NCBI GenBank assembly: GCA_025766275.1
Contig: JAFKAC010000010.1
Span: forward strand, 1,798,001-1,862,000
Source: Lactarius indigo
Lineage: Eukaryota; Basidiomycota; Agaricomycetes; Russulales; Russulaceae
Direction of reading: 5' to 3'
DNA length: 64,000 nucleotides
The notes under the pieces were generated by a model. The model worked only from the letters and a program-made list of their open reading frames with translations. It did not search any database and had not been told where the DNA came from. Within the stretch, counting starts at the first letter, position 1. Every line of letters starts with the position of its first letter. The translations under genes and the position numbers were made by a program. Below, in pieces: positions 35,187 through 44,486 of this stretch.

Positions 35187-36961
35187 ATGTCCCCGACTGC
35201 CACTCGCAATGATGACCCTCACAGTAAGGGCACTGACCTCTCCACCCGACTCGCCGTTATGGCCGTAATCTTCTGCGTCTCTCTCTTTGGTATGCTTACC
35301 CAACCACCCTGCCCTTCATTCCCACTTATCCCAGCCTCCCACAGCCGTTTCATTTCCCACACTCTCAAAAAGGATCCGCTACATACGCATTCCACCCATT
35401 GTCTTTTTTGTTGGAAAGCACTTTGGCACAGGTTTGCGCCCACCAGAGCATTGAGTTCTATCGTCCTGACCCTTGTATTTAGGTGTTATCCTGTCAACGG
35501 CATTTGTCCACCTCCTACAGGACGCCTTCGACCGCCTCCAGGACCCAGACGTCAAACGATATACGGGCATTGGGCACTGGGCAGGTCTCATTGTGTCAGT
35601 AACCAGTCGCCTATTTCTGCATACGCTTATCGTCCACACAGTCTCTCCTCTCTGCTTGCGATCTTCCTTGTCGAGTGTATGTCCTCCCCCCGGCTTCAAG
35701 TGCTCACTCTGACTGTATGGTACTACCACAGATATTTCGACCGCATACGTGGATCACCTTCATTCCTATTCCTCTGTACCATCCACCCCGAAAGTCGAGC
35801 GTACGTAATTGCTTATCTCACTCTTATCGTGGGCCAATATTCAATTGATTTCCATTTACCAGCCACACAACTGCCCCCGATATCCCCCCCTATCACCCCT
35901 TCCCAACAAGCTCCCAGAGAAGTTACACCGCTGCTCGATTCTTGTTCTTCTACACACACCAAACAGTCCCACCGACACACCGTGGGTGGCGCACACTCCC
36001 ATGATCACAGTCACGGCCTTCTCCCAGGTCACCACAGGCACGAACCACACCGACACCACGACCAACACCATACCGATCACCCTCGTTGTGTGCTCACCCG
36101 TTTCTATGAATCGGCAGACGGCGAAGGATGTGCCTCCGCCAAGGTGTCGTCACAGGACGATCAAGTGGGCGAGGCCCAGCACTATCAAGTGCATTCCCAT
36201 TCCCACGGACATAGCCACCACGGCCACGGCGATCTGGAAGGTTTACTTGAAGGCGCAGACTCGGATGCCGACACGGATTGTACGGCCGAGGAAGAAGAAG
36301 CAGACCGTTTAATCGGACGGAAGAGACAGATCGTCGGCATCCTCGTACGACATCCTCACCTCTAATGACCGCTTGACACGTTGCGAGTCGTTATTTTTAC
36401 AGGTCCTGCAATTGGGCATCATGCTCCATTCGCTCGTGATCGGATTCACGCTTGCCCTCGCTTCAGGCTCCGACTTTGAGTCCCTCGCAACGGCCATCTC
36501 ATTCCACCAGCTCTTCGAGGGCCTCTCCCTCGGCATACGCATCGCCGCCCTGCCAGCGCACCCAGACCCCCAACAACAGTCCACCCTTGGCTGGCTCCGC
36601 CCGCTCCTCGCGCTCCTCTTTGCGCTCACCACGCCCGCGGGCATCCTCTCCGGCCTCATCGTCTTCGACGCCGGACACAGAGGCGGCGGCGTCGGCGCAA
36701 AAGTCGCAGAGGGCGTGCTGAGCGCCGTTAGCGCGGGTATGCTCATCTACGCCGCCTGCGTGGAGATGCTCGCGGCCGACTTTGTGCTTGACCCGACGTT
36801 ATGGCGCTCGAGCAAGGGAAGGCAGGTCCTCGCGCTGGCGAGTGTGGGAATGGGCGCTGCAGGGATGGTCCTCCTAGAGTACGTTTTTCTCCCCCTGTTT
36901 GGCGTTTTTGAAAGACGGCTCAACGAATGCACCCTGGTTTTTGTGTGTGAATAGGATGTAA
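35187..36961 (+). CDS. ZIP-family zinc transporter
   Basis: Eight exons (35187-35289, 35345-35431, 35483-35594, 35642-35676, 35732-35800, 35863-36344, 36403-36878, 36955-36961) give 456 aa. The N-terminal half has hydrophobic spans and ILSTAFVHLLQDAF, typical of fungal ZIP proteins. A long cytosolic loop (about 150-270) is rich in histidine (HSHDHSHG, HSHSHGHSHHGHGD) and ends in an acidic patch. The metal site is visible in HSLVIG (H305) and HQLFEG (H331, E335). Such proteins bring zinc into the cytosol from outside or from stores. The last seven-base exon is uncertain; if the final intron is retained the protein would instead end at 36954. Tiny exons (35 bp) explain why no single long frame covers the gene. 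Confidence 0.87.
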
Positions 36962-37392
36962 GTGATATACACACTTTGATCTACCGACTAACTGACACGC
37001 TCGTTAAGCTTTTGATGCGAACCATCCAACATACGGTACCTCTTCACGATCTTGTTTTAGGAACTTTTTTTTCTTTTTGGTTTTTCACAAAGCATTTGTC
37101 GCTTTCACAAGACTACAGTACACTACCATCCTACTTGTCGTCACATGTCATCCACCCTCTGTACTATCTATGTACCAACACAATGCGTGCAATAGCCCGT
37201 TTCCGGCCCCCCGCGCAGCAGGTTTTGTGTTGTTCTGTCAGGATGAACGTTTGGTTTACCACGCATGACAAGCATTGTTACGTGTCGCATCACCATTAGC
37301 GCCGATCCCTCCTTCTCCCCCCTAAAGCCTCCACTTCACAACACAAACACAACTCAGCTCGCCACGTGTCGCCGTCCTCGAGTTCACGCACC
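36962..37392 (+). other. Intergenic DNA, 3' flank of ZIP
   Basis: No gene seen. From about 37156 the sequence belongs to the tandem duplication described next. Confidence 0.5.
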
Positions 37393-37914
37393 ATGTTCAC
37401 ATTCACGCCGACATCCATAACTCCTGAACACAAACGCATATTCCTCATCACGGCCGCGGCCGCGGCAGCCATAGCCCTGACCGTCGTCGCGGTCCGCTCC
37501 TCATCAAGCGCCCTCTCCAAACGCCAACTCGCGCGCCTGTCCCCCGACGTACGTCCTATCCATCCATCCATAAATATCCACCATCCCTAAAAAAAAACCT
37601 ATACGCAGGAACGACGCGCGCTCGTAAAGACACTACGCCAGCGCGCGGAAGCAGCCGCGCAGGCGGATGACTACGAGCGCGCGGTGCAGCTGTACGCGCG
37701 CGCGCTCGCAGCCGCAGCCCCGGAAGCGGACGCGAGTGTCATCGCGGCGCTGCATATGAGCCGCGCGTTGTGCTATGGGAATATGCAACCGCCGAGGCAC
37801 CGCGAGGTGGTGCGGGACTGCGATGCGGCGCTGGCGCTAGACCCACTCGACGCGATGGCGGTGCTGAGGCGGTCGATTGCGCTGCAGGAGCTCAAGGCGA
37901 TGGGGGAGCGTTAA
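37393..37914 (+). CDS. TOM70-like minigene, copy A (membrane anchor plus TPR fragment)
   Basis: Exons 37393-37548 and 37609-37914 give 153 aa. Residues 18-35 form a membrane span (IFLITAAAAAAIALTVVA), followed by LSPDERRALVKTLRQRAEAAAQADDYERA and a TPR-like region containing CDAALALDPLDAMAVLRRSIALQEL. The order matches the start of full-length TOM70 (42014-44336 on the other strand): N-terminal anchor, then ERKSLAASLKQKGNNAYQ and CDEALKLDVRYVKALNRRATALEAL. The protein stops where TOM70 continues into further TPRs, so this is either a truncated paralogue or a small anchored TPR protein. The intact frame, conserved splice sites and a duplicated copy argue against simple decay. Targeting to the mitochondrial outer membrane is inference from TOM70. 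Confidence 0.72.
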
Positions 37915-38935
37915 TTAAAAAGTGATAATTTGGTTCCGTGTTATTTAGTTACTTGATATGGTATGCGGTGAGGCGTTTTTGGGTGTGGCGTTCGTTTTTG
38001 TGGAAAAAAAAAGTTGTTTAGATGGCCGGTCGGTCAATCACATCAATCGATTTGAAAAGAATTATTGATTTCAGGTAGGTCTGGTATCGAAGAAGACGAC
38101 GGATGGGGAAAAAATACAACAACCATCTCCGATGGTGGTACGACGAGCGATGATGATGATGATGACGATGAACGACGACAACAAAGATGACGAGGGTAAA
38201 AGACGACGACCAAACAGATGAGATCATGCAACGAGAAGAGTGAGGAAGGAAGAGGAGGGTGAATACAAGCTCGATGACGATGACGGATGTGGCGGATTCG
38301 TTCCGCCAGAGGACCGAGCGGCGGTAGCGTTCACGCGTATCACGCTCGGCCTCGGGCATTTTCCGTTCTGGCCTGCCCTAAATTTTTGGACCCGCCCCAT
38401 TGGGGCTTGTACGTTTTGATCTATATTCTTTCCCGCGCGTTCTACAATATTCGGTTACTATACGTTTGCAGATTCGGAAAGCTGCTTCAAGCAGCAATGA
38501 TGTATGTTTATCATTACTATGACTTCAGTCTCTCGAAACTTCTTCGCGCGTACCCATTCCCGTCTAAAGGACGGTTTGCAGCCACGAATGGGAAGCAAGC
38601 GCGACTTGTATTTGCTTCGGTATCGAGCCCGATGGTCTGTGCGTCTGCCCGAATTACTATACGACTCCCCGAGCCTCTTACTCATGTCGCAAAATGTTTT
38701 TTGAAAAAACGGTTGATATTAGTATACTTGTACTTATAAAAGGTGGCTCAAAAGGAGCCCAAAAAGTCGTAACAAAAATCCATTCTATTGACTCGTCTAT
38801 CCCACGTACCTCCACACAAAAACATCGTCGCTCGTATTGACTTTCGACTCAAATCCCTCGCGGTCACCTGCACGTGACCTCCCCTATCTTTTCGGCTTCG
38901 TCCGTAACCTTTACCAGGATGACGATGACGATGCA
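37915..38935 (+). other. Flank of minigene A and spacer before unit B
   Basis: Up to about 38289 this is the 3' part of duplication unit A. From 38290 to 38935 lies a unique spacer with no recognised gene; 150-codon and shorter frames there carry no motif. Confidence 0.5.
38149..38170 (+). repeat. GAT microsatellite in unit A
   Basis: A short run of GAT repeats followed by GACGATG. It recurs at 40542-40563 in unit B. Confidence 0.8.
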
Positions 38936-39183
38936 CTCTCTGTACTATCTGTGTATCAACACAATGCGTGCAATAGCCCGTTTCCGGCCCCCCGCGCAGC
39001 AGATTTTGTGTTGTTCTGTCAGGTAGCCTTGATATGAACGTTTGGTTTACCACGCACGACAAGCATTGTTATAACGTGTCGCATCACAATAGGCGCCGAA
39101 CCCTCCTCCCCCCTAAGGCCTCCACTCCACAACACAAACTCAACTCAACTCGCCGCGTGTTGTCGTTCTCGAGTCCACACACC

Positions 39184-39595
39184 ATGTTCACATTCATGCC
39201 GACGTCCATAACCCCCGAACACAAACGCATATTCCTCATCGCGGCGGCAGCCATAGCCCTAACCGTCGTCGCGGTCCGCTCATCAAGCACCCTCTCCAAA
39301 CTCCAACTCGCGTGCCTGTCCCCCGACGTACGTGCCATCCATCCGTCCATAAATATCCACCATCCCTAAAACCTATACGCAGGAACGACGCGCGTACGTA
39401 CAGACGCTGCGCCGGCGCGCAGAAGTAGCCGCGCAGGCGGACGACTACGAGCGCGCGGTGCAGCTGATCACGCGTGCGCTCGCAGCCGCAGCCCCGGAAG
39501 CGGACCAGAATGTTATCGCAGAGCTGCATATGATCCGCGTGTTGTGCTATGGGATGATTGCGCAGCAGGAGCTCAAGGCGATGGGGGAGCGTTAA
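39184..39595 (+). CDS. TOM70-like minigene, copy B (internally deleted)
   Basis: Exons 39184-39327 and 39383-39595 give 118 aa. Same anchor and exon structure as copy A (153 aa), but about 31 codons are missing: copy A reads LCYGNMQPPRH through to IALQELKAMGER, copy B reads LCYGMIAQQELKAMGER. The deletion keeps the frame and removes most of the TPR helix pair. Four residues are also lost from the alanine-rich membrane span. The frame and splice sites are intact, so expression remains possible, but the loss suggests the copy is degenerating. A transposon sits 38 bp downstream of the stop. Confidence 0.6.
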
Positions 39596-39633
39596 TCAAA
39601 AAGTGGGAGATAATTTGGTTCCGTGTAATTTTA

Positions 39634-40338
39634 GGGCCTGTCCGGCAAACGCTTTCTCGCGCGAGACATGGGCCAAACCATAAACAATGTTTTAATTAAT
39701 TGAGAATGAGAATGCGACGCGTTCGGCAAACCTTGTGTCACGAGAGACTGAGAAACAAGAATGCGATTCTCCCTGCCAACCAGAAAAAGAGGTCTGACCT
39801 CTTTTTCCTTTGACTTTCTCTGTGTCGAGAGTGACTGTGACCACCCGTGTTACAATATATGCTCCACACGTCGGCACTCACAAGGCGCACACGCATATAA
39901 CAGTAATTAGAGGACTTCCATTTCAATATTCAGCAATAATCATATCTACGCCGTACTAAGTGAGAGCAAGGGTATAAATATTGTTACCACTGCCTTGCTG
40001 CTGGTACTGTAGTGGCCTCCATAGTTGTTATTTGCAGCTTGCCTCGTGGCAGGACTTGCATGCCATATGGTAAGTGGTGAGGGGATGAGCCCGATGGCGG
40101 CTCTGATTCTCGCGCTTGCCACTCAATTTGGTAGGTGTGCTCAGGATCTTGATGTAACGATGTCACGCTTTGTCATGTAACGAGACGATTCAAAACAATG
40201 TTTTTATTTTTGTATGTCAATGTGTTCGGAGGTCCTGGATAATTAAAACAATGTTTTGCCGCAGCCTCTGTTTCCCAGGTGGGAAACAGAGGGTCCATTG
40301 AAACATTGTTTCAGGGCCCAGCCGCGCCGGACAGGCCC
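39634..40338. mobile_element. 705-bp non-autonomous DNA transposon (PIF/Harbinger-type MITE)
   Basis: The ends are perfect 13-bp inverted repeats, GGGCCTGTCCGGC and GCCGGACAGGCCC. The element is flanked by TTA on both sides (39631-39633 and 40339-40341), the target duplication expected of PIF/Harbinger elements. Unit A of the surrounding duplication carries the matching empty site with a single TTA near 37947. No transposase frame is present, so the element is non-autonomous. A near-palindromic AAACAATGTTT-type motif occurs four times inside, and a hairpin lies near the right end. The superfamily call rests on the TTA duplication and the terminal GGGCCTGT. Confidence 0.9.
40265..40292. repeat. 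Perfect 13-bp-arm hairpin within the transposon
   Basis: Arms CCTCTGTTTCCCA and TGGGAAACAGAGG are exact reverse complements separated by two bases. It lies 46 bp inside the right terminus and could be a subterminal transposase site or a fold-back structure. Confidence 0.8.
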
Positions 40339-40541
40339 TTAGTTACTTGATATGGTATGTGGCGAGGCGTTTTTGGGTGTGGCGTTCGTTTTTGTGAAAA
40401 AAAAGGTTGTTTAGATGGCCGGTCGGTCAATCATATCAATCGATTTGAAAAGAATTATTGATTTCAGGTAGGTCTGGTATCGAAGAAGACGACGGAAGGG
40501 GAAAAAATACAACAACCATCTCCGATGGTGGTACGACGAGC

Positions 40542-40563
40542 GATGATGATGATGATGACGATG
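40542..40563 (+). repeat. GAT microsatellite in unit B
   Basis: Same short GAT run as at 38149-38170, with one base change just after it (GACGATGTACG against GACGATGAACG). Confidence 0.8.
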
Positions 40564-40714
40564 TACGACGACAACAAAGATGACGAGGGTAAAAGGCAAC
40601 GACCAAACAGATGAGATCATGCAACGAGAAGAGTGAGGAAGGAAGAGGAGGGTGAATACAAGCTCGATGACGATGACGGATGACGATGGATAACAAGATC
40701 AAAAGGAAAAAAAA

Positions 40715-41218
40715 TCACGGTTCCGCCGCCGTGTAGATCGCATTGTCGCGCTCGTCTGGGCTGATCAAGTCCTGCTCGACGGCGCGCTTGAGGACCTCCA
40801 CGACCCAATTCTGTCCGTTCCACCATCCATTCGGGCGCATGACCCCGACGCCATTAGCGATGCGCTCCAGCGCCGCGCGTTTCCCCCGTCCCAAGCTCGC
40901 CACGGGCACCAGTCGACACTCGCGCGGGAACTCGCACTGCTGCGTGATCGGGCCCCAGTACACGTGGCTCTCTTTGTCCGGCGCCGCGCGCACCGTGCCG
41001 AGGATCCGCACGACGCCATTCGCGGGGGACCAACACAGCGCCCACGTCCGTTCGCGCGGGAGCGGCCGCGAAGGTGCTGGATAGCCCGAGACGACGATGT
41101 GCACGACGCGCGGGCCGTCCGGCTCGGGGAAGGCGCCTGCGGGGAGGCTCGGCGGCGGTTTCATGCCGGGCTGGACGCCGTTGTGTGGCTCGTAAAAATG
41201 CGCTGGGTACATCGACAT
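40715..41218 (-). CDS. Hypothetical 167-aa protein, single exon
   Basis: A continuous minus-strand frame from the ATG at 41218. The first 40 residues are Pro/Gly-rich (MYPAHFYEPHNGVQPGMKPP). The rest looks globular, with VVHIVVSGYP, RTWALCWSPANGVVRILGTV and WWNGQNWVVEVLKRAVEQDLIS. The pattern of an opening beta strand, a W-rich centre and a C-terminal NWVVEVLKRA helix recalls small uncharacterised agaricomycete proteins of the DUF6914 type, but I cannot confirm this and no catalytic cysteine-histidine pair is clear. Codon use is strongly GC-rich. The stop lies just outside tandem unit B, so the gene is not part of the duplication. Confidence 0.72.
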   Translation of the reverse strand: MSMYPAHFYEPHNGVQPGMKPPPSLPAGAFPEPDGPRVVHIVVSGYPAPSRPLPRERTWALCWSPANGVVRILGTVRAAPDKESHVYWGPITQQCEFPRECRLVPVASLGRGKRAALERIANGVGVMRPNGWWNGQNWVVEVLKRAVEQDLISPDERDNAIYTAAEP

Positions 41219-42013
41219 ATTTATTATTGTGTTTGTTGCTTTGTAATGCCTCCCAAATAAAGGCAATTGGAATGGAAGGGGCGGGGGAGGAATAAGAGCG
41301 GGCGGATGGAAATGGGGATTGGTGATAGGAGGGGGCTGTTGAAAGGCGGCGGAGAGGGAATATGTCAGCGGCGCGGTGTGGCGGGACAGAAAAAAAGTAA
41401 AGTAACCTTGAATGGAGTAGCGTATATAAGAAGGTCTGATGGAAAGAGTAGAGCGGGAGAGAACTGTCGTGGAGAGTGGAGTAGGTGTGTGGGAGTAGAT
41501 TGTCAAGTCCGTAGAGGGGTGCGCAATCTGGATGATGGCGGTTGTACGGTTTCAAGGTAGGATTGGACGGGCTTCATAAATGGGATGGAACGTCATAGGC
41601 CGGGACCCTGCCCTCTGCCTCAAAGCGACATCATAGGCCGGTTCCATTCGTAAGATGATACGCCTCGTTGCCTCGTTGCGAGAGATCAACGCCAGATGGG
41701 AGGCCTGCCGAGGCACGACTGCATGACGAAGTGGGCTGATCCCTTCCCGATGATAATGACGTAACGCACACTTATCACCCATAATCACACATAATTTCAA
41801 ATTTACCGTGACCTTAGTTCTTTGGGGATCAAATATGACGTAGCATTAAGAATCAACCTGTAGATAAAAGACTTTGTCCGGATCTGTGCAACGTGCCCAT
41901 CCACACGCCGTCCGCGTGTGCTTCCTTCACAGACCGGCCCAGAGAGTCTGCCAGTCAGTCAGTCGAGGCGTCGTGCACGAGGGCATCATACACCACCACC
42001 AACACCCTGCGCC
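41219..42013 (+). other. Intergenic DNA
   Basis: Promoter of the gene at 40715-41218 and 3' flank of TOM70. No further gene is seen. A related short phrase (ATAGGCCGGGACC and ATAGGCCGGTTCC) occurs twice near 41596 and 41632. Confidence 0.5.
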
Positions 42014-44336
42014 TCATATCGTCCGCGCCATTTGGCTCAGCTCGTTCGCAAGATCTGGGTACCGTTTGATAAACTCGAGCTGAGCATACGATGCCTAGTA
42101 GTCTCGTCAGCTTACTATCAGGACCACACTCTTCCTGACTTACGTATTGGTACGTAAGCGCGTTCACAAGCTCTGGTTCATTCCGCGCGAGCTCCGTATG
42201 ACGCTCGAACATGCGGACGGCGGTGTCAATCTTGCCTTGCTGCAGGCTGAGCTGTGCCAATGTCGCAACTGCGGCTTCGCATTCTGGATCCGTACGCAAT
42301 GCCTCGTTGCAACATCTTTCCGCAGCTTCGATGTCCTGCTTCCATTGGAACAGGGCCAAACCCTTGTTAACCAGCGGAAGCACGTTCGGCGGTTTCCTGT
42401 TTGACAGATTAATACCGATACTGCGTCATCGAGGTTCGAAAACCTCACTTTAACCGCTCTAGCTCTACCGCCCGATCGAACTTTTCTACTGCCTCCGAGA
42501 ACTTTTGCTGGTCCAGAAGTAACTCGCCGCTGTATGACGTCGTCAAAAAGTGCCCTCGGAGACGTGAGGAGCTCAGCTGACAAGTAGTTCGGTGGTTCGC
42601 TGCGATCCGGGAATACATCGAGCGTCCGGATGAACGTCGCCTTGCTCTTTGGGACGTCACCCAACTTGTACAGCGCGACAGCCAATTGGATGTGTGAGAA
42701 CACGAATGTGTCATCCAGTTTCGTCGATTTCGTGTAGTCTTCTGCGGCCTTTTCAAAGTCATTCATTATGAAAAGTACTGCACAACGGAGTGAGCACAGG
42801 GAGAGTCATGCAGACATCTAATAGCATACCCTGTCCTCGGTGATAGTAAATGTCGGGGTCGGAGGCATTGTGCTTGATCGCCTGCTCGAAGGCATCAAAC
42901 GCTTTGCCCACATCAGTTTGTTCCATGTATACGCTCGCAATCTTGACCCAGCTTTGCGTCAACGATGGTACCAACTGCACAGATTCTTCGAGATCAGCCT
43001 TGGCGCCATTGGTGTCTCCCGTGAGGAACCTGCAAGTAAGGAGGGTTGGTACAGAATAGAAACTGGGGGAAAGAACTGACTTGAAAGTGCCTCTGAGGTT
43101 AAGCGCCTCCGCTCTTCCAGCTTCCCATGATATACCCTGTTCAATAGCTTCATTTATAAGGCCCAGCGAATGGACATAGTCTGATGCGCCAAGTGCCTGG
43201 AGGGCTAGAATGAGGGTATTATCACCGGTAGACGGGTTTTCTGGAAGGGTGGGAAGTGGGCCTGTGGCGTGGTTAGAAAGTTACGGAAAGGAAACGGAAA
43301 AGGGGGAAGGACAAACGGGGACGGAAGGCAGAGAAATAAGCGGAAACGAATGTATGAGAAGGAAGACGCCGTTCTCGGTTCTGTCTATGAGGTCAAGATG
43401 CGTTCATAGTGACTTTGAGCGAATAGGCGTACCGCGAGAATCTCAGTTGCCTTGTTCTTGGACAATTTTTCTAATACACGCTCGACTGATCGGCCCGCAG
43501 CATCGTTCTGGAACTTGCTCAGAATGGTGGTGGCAGTGTAGTCTACGTGAAGCGTTAGCAAAAGATCACCGTTTCCTATTATTGTTCGATCTATGCACCT
43601 CGCAAAGAGTCCTCGTAACGCTCAAGAGCTTCGAGAGCAGTTGCCCTTCTGTTGAGCGCCTTGACGTAGCGCACGTCGAGCTTGAGCGCTTCATCGCAGT
43701 CCGCCACCACTTTCTCGTGCTGTGGCGGCTCCATGCTCACATAACAAGCGGCGCGGTTACTGTAGAACACGGGTTCGGGGTGAGGCGACACCTCAATGGC
43801 GCGCGTGTAGTACTGTTCGGCTTTAACGAAGCTTCGGGCCTGGTACGCGTTGTTGCCCTTTTGCTTCAGCGAAGCCGCAAGCGACTTGCGCTCCTGACCA
43901 CAAGAATGGAATGGGCACGTCGTCGAGAAGAGAGTTTGGGTGTGGTAGAGCTTACCTCTTTAGAGAGCGCCTTGATCTGCTCCTCTGTCAGAGGTTTGTC
44001 TGGTGCGTACAAAAGCTGAGCGTGAGAGCACGAGCAGGAATGGAAATGGGATACGCAACCGTCTTCCTCTACCTCGGCCCCTTTCGGTTTTCTCTCCTCC
44101 AGGATGGGCCCATCCTGGTCCTTTACTGTCTTGCCTGGCTTCTTCTTTTTCTTGTCCTTCTTTTTTCCCGAGCGGAGGCTCTCCTCGTCAGCCCCACCAT
44201 AGGCGCGTGATGACGCGACATAGTATGCGACCCCTCCGACGGCGACGGCAGCAGCAGCGACGCCAATAATGACGCCGCGCTTGTTTTCTGAGATGAAGGA
44301 CGAGACGCGGTCAACGAGCGTGTCCTCGGACGACAT
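42014..44336 (-). CDS. TOM70: TOM70 mitochondrial import receptor
   Basis: A multi-exon minus-strand gene of roughly 600 aa. The N-terminus has a membrane anchor (RGVIIGVAAAAVAVGGVAYYV, about residues 18-38) and a Lys-rich linker. TPR repeats follow: CDEALKLDVRYVKALNRRATALEAL, EALNLRGTFKFLTGDTNGA, DIYYHRGQ, GELLLDQQKFSEAVEKFDRA, PLVNKGLALFQWKQDIEAAE and the end FIKRYPDLANELSQMARTI. TOM70 sits in the mitochondrial outer membrane, accepts Hsp70/Hsp90-delivered carrier precursors and passes them to the TOM channel. Clear introns include 43867-43955 region, 43025-43082 region, 42430-42455 region and GTAAGT...CTAG near 42107-42145. The junction after EVEEDG is ambiguous (a GTTGCG donor or a retained in-frame 60 bp). 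Diverges from DPH2 across 150 bp. Confidence 0.92.
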
Positions 44337-44486
44337 GGGCGAGGCAGAAGTGTTCAGATGAGGCAACTCGGCATGTGCTGACGCGGAAGCGTGGTTCACT
44401 TTTCCCTTTGGCTCGTGGGAAAGATAACGTAAGCATTCTTTTGCATTGATCCGATTGATAACCACGTGGTTATCTCGGCTGCTCTA
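44337..44486. promoter_or_regulatory. Bidirectional TOM70-DPH2 promoter
   Basis: 150 bp between divergent start codons. It holds a perfect 18-bp palindrome at 44457-44474 (separate entry). No TATA box is obvious. Confidence 0.75.
44457..44474. promoter_or_regulatory. 18-bp palindrome with CACGTG core
   Basis: GATAACCACGTGGTTATC is its own reverse complement. The core CACGTG (44463-44468) is the E-box bound by bHLH factors; the outer GATAA/TTATC arms read as GATA sites on both strands. It ends 12 bp before the DPH2 ATG and 120 bp from the TOM70 ATG. Confidence 0.7.

Larger units (their letters stand above)
37156..38289 (+). repeat. Tandem duplication, unit A (partner about 38936-40682)
   Basis: Begins CTCTGTACTATCT and ends with AAGCTCGATGACGATGACGGATG; both ends recur in unit B. 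Includes a promoter-like region, the TOM70-like minigene, its 3' flank and a GAT microsatellite. Identity in non-coding parts is high (for example GCAATAGCCCGTTTCCGGCC in both), so the duplication is young. Confidence 0.85.
38936..40682 (+). repeat. Tandem duplication, unit B
   Basis: Second copy of the block at 37156-38289, lengthened by the 705-bp element at 39634-40338 and shortened by a deletion in the minigene. Flanking matches resume exactly on both sides of the element (TTACTTGATATGGTATG after it). Confidence 0.85.
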
